Made by a program: the position numbers and the translations under genes. DNA of 64,000 bases from Perognathus longimembris pacificus (lineage: Eukaryota > Chordata > Mammalia > Rodentia > Heteromyidae). Each line of letters opens with the position of its first letter. Position 1 is the stretch's first letter. The stretch is taken from positions 89,799,880 through 89,863,879 of the forward strand of contig NC_063162.1 of the NCBI RefSeq assembly GCF_023159225.1, read 5' to 3'. This document shows, piece after piece, positions 43,701-55,400 of this stretch. The notes under the pieces are model-generated. The model did not search any database. It saw only the letters and a list, made by a program, of their open reading frames with translations, and had not been told where the DNA came from.

Positions 43701-46700
43701 TAAAATACCTAGGAATAACCTTAACCAAAGAAGCAAAAGACCTCTATGATGAGAACTTTAAGAACATGAAAAATGAAATTAAGGCAGAACTAAGGAAATG
43801 GAGAAACCTCACATGCTCCTGGATTGGGAGGATTAATATAATCAAAATGGCAATATTGCCAAAGGCTATCTACAAATTCAATGCAATACCCATTAATATC
43901 CCAACACCATTTTTTAATAGAGGAAGCAATCCAGAAATTCATATGGAACAATAAAAGACCCAGAATAGCAAAAACAATCCTAAGAAGAAAGAACAGTGCT
44001 GGAGGAATTACAATACCCAACTTCAAGCTGTATTATAAAGCTATAGTAATAAAAACAGCTTGGTATTGGCACCGGAACAGGCCTGAAGACCAATGGAACA
44101 GAATTGAAGACCCAGAAATGAACCCACAGAACTATGCCTACTTAATCTTTGATAAAGGAGCTAAAAAATAGGATGGAAGAAAGATAGCCTCTTTAACAAA
44201 TGGTGCTGCAAAAATGGTTCAATACATGCAAAAAACTAAAACTAGATCCTTATATATCACCCTGCACCAAAATCAATTCCAAATGGATCAAAGACCTCAA
44301 AATTAAAAGATACCCTAAAACACTAAAGGAAGGAGTAGGAGAAACACTTGGCCTCCTTGGGACAGGACGATACTTCCTTGACAAAGACCCATAAAGGCTA
44401 CAAATCAAAGAAAAGATGGACAAATGGGACTGCATCAAACTTCAGAGCTTCTGCAGGGCAAAAGGACATAGCTCGCAAGATAAACAGAAAGCCCACAGAT
44501 TGGGAAAAGATCTTTACCAGCCATTCAATGGACAAAGAAAGGCCTCATATCTAAAATATATGCAGAACTAAAAAAAAATTACCTTCCTCCAAAACAAAAC
44601 CGCAAAGAACCAATAGCCCCCTCAAAAAGTGGTCTAAAGACTTAAAAAGAGATTTCTCTGATGAAATGAGAATGACCAAGAGACCTATGAAAAAGTGCTC
44701 TACATCACTGGCCATAAAAGAAATGCAAACCAAAACAACATTGAGATTCCATCTCACCCCAGTGAGAATGTCCTATATCAAGAAAACTAACAATAACAAT
44801 TGTTGGAGGGGATGTGGCCAAAAGGGAACCCTACTTCATTGTTGGTGGGAATGTAAACTGGTTCAGCCACTCTGGAAAGCGGTATGGAGATTCCTCAGAA
44901 GGCTAAGCATAGAACTCCCCTATGACCCAGCAGCCCCACTTTTGGGCATCTACCCAAAAGACCACAAACAAGAACACACTAAAGCCACCAGCACAACTAT
45001 GTTCATCGCAGCACAATTTGTCATAGCTAGAATCTGGAACCAACCCAGATGCCCCTCAGTAGACGAATGGATCAGGAAAATGTGGTACATATACACAATG
45101 GAATTTTATGCCTCTATCAGAAAGAATGGCATTGCCCCATTTGTAAGGAAATGGAAGGACTTGGAAAAAATTATACTAAGTGAAATGAGCCAGACCCAAA
45201 GAAACATGGACTCTATGGTCTCCCTTATAGGGAATAATTAGCACAGGTTTATGCTAGTCACAGCAGAGGATCACAAGAGCCCAATAGCTATGCCCTTATG
45301 AACACAAAAGATGATGCTAAGTGAAATGAACTCCATGTTATGGAAACGACTGTTATATCACTGTTGTAATTACTTTCAACATGCGATGTGAAACCGTAGC
45401 TTCTATTGTTGATGATCCTCTTGTATCCCCTTTCTGTGATTGTACCTGCACTATCTCTGTATCTTATCTGAGTACATTGGAAACCGTGAATACAGGTATT
45501 AGAACTAGGAAACTGAAACGGAATACCAAAATCTGGAGACACAGGGTAAAAAAGACAAACAATTACAAAAGCAATACTTACAAAACGGTTTAGTGTAAAT
45601 CTACTGAACAGCTCATGGGGGGAAAGGGAAAGGGGGAAGGGGGAGGGGGGTAGGAGGGTGGAGGTAACAAACAGTACAAGAAATGTATCCAATGCCTAAT
45701 GTATGAAACTGTAACCTCTCTGTACATCAGTTTGACAGTTAAAAAAAGGGAAAAAAAAAGAAATAAAAACAATGAGAGCCTGGGTTTGGTACCTCACACT
45801 TGCAATCTTAGATACCGAGGAGGCTAAGATTAAGAAGATCACTATTTAAAGCCAGCCGGGGCAGAAAAGCCCAGGAGATTCTGTCTTCAATTAATCATCA
45901 AAATGCCAGATGGGAGGCCTGGCTCAAGTCTCTGATGTGAGCTGATTATAAAAGGTTTCTGCTTTTCCTTGCTTTAAATAGTGTTATGAGAATCAGGAAG
46001 AAGGTGATGCCTTATTTTTGCACAGATAAGGGGAAAGTTGGAGGATGAGTTTGAAATCATACATGGGCAACTCGGACAGTCCTGAGGACCAGGCCAATGA
46101 CCACTGTGAAGGTTTCCCTGGGGCTGATAGTAAGGATGCACCAGCCGTGACCTACTTTCCCCTGGGAAGGCTGCCAGCCACCCAATGATGGAAGCCCCAG
46201 GCCTGTCTCCAAATACTGGGCAGTTTGCAGTCAGTGTGTGTTTTTATTAACTTCTTTCCCAATATACCTCTCCACTGAGCTGAGGCTGCTCTTTTTCCTC
46301 CTCCCCCTTCTCCCGTTAGCTGGACCCCTGATACCCCTAGGTGGTAGAATTAAGAATCTTTTGAGTGTAGACTTTCTAGTTCTTGGCACATGTCAACTGA
46401 CAGATTGCATCTGATAATGATAGTGAAACTGGGACATTCCCTAGCTAACACAGACAAGACCTCCAAAAACAACATTACCTGCTTAGGCTGAGCTCCCTTG
46501 GAGAGAATGTCAAGTAAGTCCATGGAGGAAATGAAGTAGAAGCGAGGAAAAGCTACACGCTTGGTCTCTAGGTATTCCGCCAGAGCCTTTTCACAGAGCG
46601 AAAGCCTAGGGGGACAGAAAGCTCTGTAAGAAGATCTTGGCCATTCGGTCACAGACACACAGGAAACAATTCTAACTTCCAATCTGTGTCCATTCATCAC

Positions 46701-49700
46701 CATGAGCTCAGCACTTAGCAGGAGTCTCCCTCCTTCTAACATCATCATCTTGATTGCACAGTCAGGCCAAGTGCAGAGAGACACATGTGTACATATACAC
46801 TCCTGGATTTATGTCACCTATGGCTTTTTTTAAAAATGAAGATGAGGTTTGGCATTGCTTATCCTGAGTACAAAATGTAAGTAGCTGAGGTACCCACTTC
46901 TTTAATGAGTGTCTAGAAAAACACAGGAAATCAGGAATTCAGAGACACTATAAATCTCAGAAGCAGTTTTTTTCCCAAGGCTTGAACTCAAGGCCCAGGT
47001 GCTATCTCTAAGCTCTTTTGTTAAAGGCTAGCACCTCACCACTCTGAGCCACAGTGCCACTCCTGGCTTTCTGGTAGTTAATTAGATAAGAGTCACATGT
47101 ACTTTCTGGACTTTCCTGCATGGGCTGGTTTTGAACTGTGATCCTCAGATCCTAGCCTCCTGAGTAGCTAGGATTACAGGAGTGACCCACCAGTGCTCGG
47201 CTCCAGAGCACTTTCTGGTTTTTTATTCTTAACCAAGCAAAAATAACTCAGAGCTATAGAAGTCCCAAAATTATCTAAACATGAATCATTAAATTTTTTA
47301 GACAAACATTTCATTTTAGTAGCTTGTCTGTCCATTTTATTTATTTATTTATTTATTTTATTATTTTTTTTTGGCCAGTCCTGGGCCTTGGACTCAGGGC
47401 CTGAGCACTGTCCCTGGCTTCTTCCCGCTCAAGGCTAGCACTCTGCCACTTGAGCCACAGCACCGCTTCTGGCCGTTTTCTGTATATGTGGTGCTGGGGA
47501 ATCGAACCTAGGGCCTCGTGTATCCGAGGCAGGCACTCTTGCCACTAGGCTATATCCCCAGCCCCATTTTATTTTTATAACTATTATTTTGGTGTGTTTG
47601 GGAGGGGGAGGGGATTAACCTCCAGGCCAGCCAAATGCTAAGTAAACACTCTACCACTTGAGCCAGTCCCCTGGTTCTTTTTGTTTTTATTTTTCAGATA
47701 GGGTATCCTGCAAGAAGGATATCCTACAAAGAGGGTGTCCTACTAACTTTGCCGGAACTGTCCTGGAGCTGTGATTCTCCTGTTTCCACATCTTAAGTAG
47801 CTGGGATTATAGTAATGTATCACTGCACCCCATGCTGATCCGTTCATTTAAAAACAAAAGCCTAAAGAATTTTGTGACCAGTGTTGTCAAATTTTATATT
47901 TACAAATAGTGCTTACTTAGGACAAAGGCTTCAAAAGTGCAAATATGGTATATAAGGGTAGTTTCAAATAAAAGGAAACTATATACAAACAGAAGAACTG
48001 TGCAGGATAACTACATTTACTGGCATAAAGTAGTTGCTCAATCAATAGCTGCAGAACTGTGTAATGAAAGAATCAATCAATTGCATTAATTATCTTAATG
48101 TAACAAGAATGCTATACTTTCATGATTCTAACAGTCTTATCAGGAAACAGAAATATACCTGAATTTAAATTATATATATGCATATATGTATATATATATA
48201 ATACCTAAGACAACTAGACAACTATAAGCAAATCTGTGAAACAATTTAGTAACAATTGAACCTGTAATGTTATGACATTTGGTATGTGTAATCTTACAAC
48301 ATTATTAAAAATGGATCACTTTATATGGACCTGTTCTTACCTGTACTGTAAATCTTTAAGCTTTTCATAAAGATGGGGTCTGCATGTTACTTCTAAAACA
48401 TTTTTTATTTTGGCTGTCTTGAACATTAACTCCTGTGAAAAAGCATTAACATGAACCTTAGGGATTTCTTTTATAAAAGTGTAAAATGTGCTCTAGAGAT
48501 TTCTTCTATTTAAGATTCTGTTCAATTGAATGAGGTTAAGAAGACTCTAGAAATGCCTTTTTTATATTTTTAGGTAAACATAATTTTGTTTTCGCCTTTA
48601 CATTTTTAGATGAAGATCAAAAATAAATTATATTATCATGCCATTTCAATAAAGATGTTATGAGCATTGCTACCATTCTGGGCCACAGAATTTTCTCTTC
48701 TAAACCAAACCAAAAATATTAATAAGGAAAGGAAAAGGAAGGAGGAAGGTGAGAGGAAGTGAGGGAAAGAGGGGTAGGAGTCCAGAGTCTTAGAGACCAT
48801 ATCAGTGTTTTAAGTGATTGCCTCTTCCCTTGTCAAAAAGAATCCAGCTTTAGGTAGAAAGAAAAATCTAACTTCTATTCCATGAAAGTTATAGCTAATA
48901 TTCTTTGCTATAAGTTTCTCAAGTCATTTAGCACAATTATATGCACAGCTCCACACCTTCTTTGTAGCTTTTACAGAAAAGAAAAGACTGATAGTATTAT
49001 TTGCTACTTTTTCTGTTTGTTGCTGATAAAGAGGAATGTATTGACCCTACTTACCACAGGAGTCAGAAAGTGACAGCCATGTGACACATATGGCTCACTG
49101 TTGATGATTGTATGTTTCTTCAAATTTTAAAACAGTTGAATACTATCAAAAGTAGTAAAGCATTTTGTGACAAATGAAAACTATGTGCAATTCAAGTTTC
49201 AGTGGGCAGAAATAAAGTTTTATTGGTACACAGTTATATCGACACATTTATGTGGTGTCTGTGTTTCTCTTTACATGTCATTGCATGGTTGTTACAGAAG
49301 CAGCATGACCTGAAAAGGCTTAAACACTGATACTGAGCCATATGCAGAAAACAGACACCTTTCCTGACCCTGTATATACTGAAATGCAAGAATTATATTC
49401 TTTACAAATACACCATTCTGAAGCAATAACTCACATTACTCTGAAAACTTTGCTGAAATAGAATACAGCCTGACTCTAACCAACCTTAAATTCAGCATCT
49501 ACTCCATCAAATCTTCTGGCATCTTCTACAAGCTGGATTCGAATATCTTCTGAACAAAAAAAAATGCTTTCCAGGTGGGACCAAGTTCGCTGGACTTCCA
49601 TCCAAGTAAAGATGACCAAGTCAGCTATGTTTAACTTATTTTGCCAGTTTAAGACTTGCTCAATGAAATACTCAACATACTTGCTTTGAAGAAGAGTCTG

Positions 49701-52394
49701 CAACTGAACCTAAAGGAAAGGCCAAATATTTTAGATGGCAGACTGGGAGCGTGGCAGCACCACAAGGGAGGGTTCACAATTAGCCCGCTTATTTCCAGAT
49801 TCTTGGATAGCCAGATCAGGCCATCCATAAGCTCTTGCCAAGAGCAAGAATGAGAGAATAGCAATAAATACTCATGTGAATATTTCTCCCAGTGGAAACA
49901 AGATATACACAAGTAGCTGGGTTTCCTGTGTCTTCTACTAGAAGGCCTGTCTCTCCTGGCAGACAGCAAGAGCTAGCATGGCTAAGCTGCAGCTTCAGGA
50001 ATACCAAGTGGCTCTTTCTTCTATCACGCTTCCCTTGGTCCCTGGCTGTTCATCACTGCATGGTGTTTGTGTGTGTGCACATGTGCCTGCCTATGTATAT
50101 GTTAATCTCCAAAGACAAATTTCTTTCCAGTACTAGGCTCTCAGAGTTGTGCTTTTCTTTCTTTTCGGTTGACTACTTACTAAGCTGTGCAACTCTCTTT
50201 ACCAAGGCTTACATCCATACCTTACCTCTGAATGGCAGGTACTCACTGGCATCCCAAGATGCTGCTGATGTTGTCCCATTGTCTAAACATCATTTCTCGA
50301 CCACCTCTTGTTGTTGTTGCTGTTGAAGGCCAGCCTGAGCATGCATCCACTAGGCTCAGTATGAGCACTACTATCTTGACAAGCACCTCCCTGATTTTTC
50401 ATCCTCTGCCCAATCAGAAAGCCTCTGGTTCTTCTGAAATGCCCGAATTCTTTCTGTTTGTCTCTTTTCTTGGGCACAAGTTCCTTAAGAACAAGGCCTC
50501 AGACCTTTGGAGCCCATGTAGTCCTGAACTTGGAGCCTGCTATAAATAGATGCTTAATGAATGTATTGCATACGTGTGTGTGTGAATGGGTGGATACTGA
50601 ATACTGGAACTTGGAAATAATGGATGTCATACATTTAAATTAAAAAATCAATAATAAAGCCATTCATCTTACTTGGTTATGCTCTAGAACTTCAAAAAGT
50701 TGTTCATCAAACTTCAGTAGTGGAATGTCTGTTCGATAGTGAACTTCATAAGAAAACTCCATGGTTGCCCAGGTCTGGATGATTTCAGTAATAACCTAGG
50801 GATCAAAACTAATGATTACCTTATGTGCTCCAAAGTTTAATTTGGGCTTGATAATGAGGATATTATCTAGGGAAACATTTTCAAAGAATATCAGAAAAAC
50901 ACATAGTAACATTAAATATTACTGGCCTCATAGTTTTCTTCCCCATAGTCATGATGATAAGGCTGAGAGAATGAATTCCATCAAGGGGCAAGCATCAGAT
51001 TAACACACATTTTTGTTGTATCTGAGTTTTACATCTTTACCCCAAGTGGATAGTGAGAGTGGGCAGGACTCAAATGATGATGTAATATTTAACAATTATC
51101 TAGGGTGAGAAAAGTCACAGGTAGTAAGTATCCTGGTGTGTGAATGTGCCCTTAGGTGAACGTGCATAACTTATCTCTCTTTATCTGTTTTCTCATTTGT
51201 AAAATAGGATATCACCTGCCCTGAGGGACTAATGGAGTTACCATGAATAAATCCCTCGGAGGGTACTTGCCACCATCTAAAGAAGTATTTTCTGCTCTCA
51301 TCAGCTGGCCAGCTCTCCTGTCTGAAGCACTTACCAAGGAATAGTTTTATTCTCCCCTCCCCCAGGACACCAGCAATGTAGCAGCAGAGAACAAACTAGA
51401 AGGTGCTGCTACACTGAGAGGCATCAAAAGCGTCTCTCATCTTGGCTTCTGTGCCACAGGACATAATGGGCACCCTAGAGAAGTCCACGCCTATGGACAC
51501 TACCTTCTCAGTTCCCAGCTCCTTCACTGCTTTGTCTACCATGTTGCGGACATCATCTTCCACACGGTGTAACTGCAACGCCAGCAGATCTGCCAAGGTT
51601 GTGGCTTCGCCGATTGAAACTGTGACCTGAGCAGGAAGGAAGCAAAGGTAGAGAGAGCTTACATGGTGTGCGTGTTAATGGTTCCACCATTGCTACACTT
51701 TTGTCTCAGAGCCTTCCTTCTCCACCAGCATCTTTCTTACCTCTTTCACTCACAAAACTCATTTTTAAAAAGAATCTCATTGTTCATTTATTAGAATTTG
51801 ATTGAAATACCCAGAGTCAGATAATCAGATAGAAACTCCTTTGTCTTTTCTTCCTAAAGTATCCTGTTCACAGAACATAATTCCCAGCCGCTTCTGGATT
51901 TAACCTCATTTTACCACTAATTTAATGTTAGCTCCTTGGCTAAAACCATTCTTTTGCATAGTTATTAAGTGAAAACCCAGGAGACTGTTAACTCCAATTA
52001 ACCACAGAAAGCTGGAAATGGAGCTGTGGCTCAAGTGGTAGAACTCTAGCCTTGAGTGAAAAAGCTTAAGGACAGCACACAGTGGCTGCCTTCCTTCTCC
52101 CTTTATTCCTAGTTTTTGTTGCTGTTGTTATTGGGTTGGTTTTGGTTTTGGGGGGGGAGGGAGGGTTTGTCAATACTGGAATTTGAACTTGGGCCTTTCA
52201 CTAGCTGGACAAATGCTCTACCACTTTAGCCATATTTCCAGCCCTTTTTGCTATTATTGTTTTTTTCCATACAATTTTGCTTTTTGCCTGGTCCTACATG
52301 GATAAAAATCTTCTCATTTATACTTTTCTCTGCTTCCCACATAGTTGAGATGACAGACATGCACCACTGCATTCAGCTTTTTTTTTGTCTTTCT

Positions 52395-52442
<48 letters not shown>

Positions 52443-55400
52443 CGCACAAGTCCTGAGGTATTCCTGAGCTTCTTTTGCTCAAGGCTCTACCATTTGAGCC
52501 ACTTCTGGCTTTTCCTGAGTAGTTTATTGGAGATAATAAGCATCTCACAGCCTTTTCTGCCCAAGCTGGCTTCAAACTGTGATCCTCAGATCTCTGTGAT
52601 CTTCAGAGTAGCTAGGATTACAGGCATGAGACACCAGTGCCTGGCCTGCATTCAGCTTTTTATTGCTTGAGATATCCTTTGTCCATACTGGCCCTGAATA
52701 ACAAATGTGCCCCTGTCACACCTGGCTTGTTTGAATCCTCATTAACTTTTTGCATGAGCTGGCTCTGAACCACGATCCTCCTGCTCTCTGCCTCACAAAT
52801 AGTTGAGATTATAGGCATGAACCACTACAGCTCAGCCTGATAGTTAAGAAACACTCTTCCACAACCCACATTATCTACCTTGCAAATCAGAGCTGACACA
52901 GCCCCCTTCGGTTGTAGGAAAGTCATTTCCTTTCTTGTTCTCATTTTAAAAATCCAGTCTCTGCTTCTTGAAAACAGCCAAGTCTGGCTCTCTTTTCCTT
53001 GTCCACGAGTACAGCACCAGCACTGTCCTTCCCTCCACATAGGGTGATCAATAATCCAGATTGCGCAGGACTATGGAGTTTCATAGAATATGGGGCTCTT
53101 GGTACTAAGACTGAACCTGGAAAGTCCTGGGCAAGTCAGAGCTGGTCACACTGCTTCTACATCACTCTAACCTCACTTGCAATGGGAGCCAGGTCTACTG
53201 TAGAGAGAAAAGGAGCAAGGATGTGTAACTGGGCAATCTGTGTCCTGAATTCAGACACCTACCCAGCTGGCAAATGGAAACTGAATCCAATCCAGTCTCC
53301 TCTTATATCCCAGACATAGCCTAGAAGAAAGTGCTTTTTGCTATATTGTCTGAAAACTTTTCTTTTTTCAGCTATCAGAAAGATGGGATATAGGTAAGCA
53401 AAGACCGTGGTAAGGGAGTGGGGAGCTAGATGCAAAGTCAATTGCATATTAAGAGCATAGAGACTTTTCTACATCAAATATCCAATGTCAAATGTACCTT
53501 ATAGAAAATCCTATAAAAATAGTTAATTTTAGGGACTATTAATTGAGCATAAAGCACAATACATATGGATATAGGTCTCAACACATACACACACACATTA
53601 TCCAATTTGCTCACCAAGACTACAGGGAAAACATTGTTTTGATAATACAGAAGAGTTAATCAAGGTAGGGAGAGGAAGTAACTTGACCAAGTTCCCATAA
53701 TTTCCAAGTGTTAGGCCTGGAATCACATAGTACGTGCTGTATGATTCCCACTTTTCCACGACCTCCCTAATCCCCCATTTCCCTTTGCTATAAACTTTCC
53801 CTGAATCATGACAACTTTTTTTCAGTGTGTACTCCAGCTCTAGATTAGCAAAGAGAAAATATGAATAGCTCTCTAGCTTCCTTGTACATATTTTAAATTC
53901 ATAAAGTCACATTCCATGAAAAATCCAGTGTAAGGGTGACACATTTGCTTTTTAATAGAAACAGAAAGGCAAAAAAATAGCTGGAAGGCAATGGTTCATA
54001 CCTGTAATACTGCTCAGGAGGCTGAGATGTGAGGATTGAAGCTCAAAGCCAGCACATAAAGGAAAGCCCAGGAGACTGTTAACTCCAATTAACCACAGAA
54101 AGCTGGAAATGGAGCTGTGGCTCAAGTGGTAGAACTCTAGCCTTGAGTGAAAAAGCTTAAGGACAGCACACAGGCTCTGATTTCAAGCCCTAGTACTGGC
54201 ACCAAAAAAAAAAAAAAAAGGCAAACACATGTCTGAGCTAGGCATGAGCACATAAAAATCCATTTTTAAGTCTTGCAATAGAATTGGAAATAACAAGTTG
54301 CGTTATGTAAGAAACTGTAACCCCTCTGTACATCACTTTGACAATAAAGAAATGAAAAAAAAAGAATCAGAAAAGACATCACATGAAATGGACTCTAGCG
54401 TACCTCCCCAAAAAACCAACCCAATTTACAGTATCAGAATTTCCTGTCTCTCCAAATCCAGTTCTAAACATTCAGGTCCACTCCACAGCCTATAAGGTTC
54501 ATTGCTATCATTTGGTATTCTGTAAAATGTCTTCATATGGTGTCATTTACCTCAAGATGTCTCTAATGCCTAAGAGCAGATAGCATCCTCCTCACGTTAA
54601 CAAAAAAACCTCAAACCAGAGAAGTGACCTGCCTGGAGGTCACAACCAGTAAGTGATAAAAAGGGACTGAGATTGCAATCTTTCTCACTGGTTCTCTCTG
54701 AAGGAACTTGAGCTCTTGCACAAGACTGGCAATATTGCCACGTGCTCCACGATGATGCAGACTTAGGGGTAACATCTCACGGTCAGGACAATACTCAGCT
54801 ACTGAGAACCAGACACTCACCCCAATGGCTTTCATCAGCTGCTGCCAATGCCGGTCCCTGAGGGCGGGGCTCTGTAGCTCCGAGACAGCTCTCAGGGAGG
54901 TCATCATGTCCTTCACCATGCCTTCTAGGCCTGCATAAGCATCCCAGGCACGGACTGCCTTGTCCAGAGACCACATTTCCTGAAGAAATGGGTGGGGGGA
55001 AGGAGAGCAGCTTTATAGATATTATAATAATAACATATTCCTAATTTTCCTCCTCTGGATGACTAAATAAACATGTTCCCACCTCTGGGAGAAGAAAGTG
55101 AGAAAGCACTGAAGGCTCTGGGCTATGGGGCTAAAAGCAGAGAAAGGGGAAGCAATCCACAGGCTCCTGTGTTGATTCTGCAATGCACAAGCCATCTAGG
55201 TAGCCCAGGTTCTCAGTGATGGATGGATGCTCACTAGAACATAGATGCAGGAAGTGACAGTCTAGAACAGATGCCATAAATGGGAATCCAGGTTATGCTG
55301 GCTCACTAAAATAGCAGCCTGGAAATATTGGTTCTTCTCTCCTTGGAATATAAGTACATTAAGATGTTTCCAACAGAGTCCTTCAGCCTAGAGAACAGAA

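Larger units (their letters stand above)
36363..45770 (+). mobile_element. Full-length, decayed LINE-1 (outer element)
   Basis: Starts at GGACTTCCGGGAAGAAGATG, a typical LINE-1 5' terminus, and ends with the 3'UTR and A-rich tail near 45770. The 5'UTR is interrupted by a second LINE-1 (36473-38091) and a SINE (39221-39414). Without these the element is about 7.5 kb. It has two ORFs, both broken. It lies antisense in the largest DNAH11 intron. A20 precedes it, so its own target duplication cannot be resolved. Confidence 0.9.
24954..46478 (-). other. DNAH11: Intron W10-W11 (21.5 kb)
   Basis: The largest intron. Its far half carries the nested antisense LINE-1 complex (36363-45770). The near half holds an ancient LINE-1 3' end (26190-26710), many SINEs (27.56-34.01 kb) and GT repeats. 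Positions 24960-25520, 26720-27540, 28800-29940, 30200-32300 and 34050-36340 contain nothing I recognise. Confidence 0.85.
46606..48340 (-). other. DNAH11: Intron W9-W10
   Basis: A 1.7 kb intron with three minus-strand SINEs (46967-47203, 47365-47564, 47585-47838), a TTTA tract at 47336-47365 and a short TA-rich stretch near 48170-48205. Confidence 0.85.
51627..54820 (-). other. DNAH11: Intron W5-W6
   Basis: A 3.2 kb intron with a duplicated SINE segment (51976-52082), nested minus-strand SINEs around a long GT tract (52165-52838), MIR-like pieces (53590-53740, 54600-54670), a composite SINE (53983-54200) and a short LINE-1 tail (54296-54357). Confidence 0.85.
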
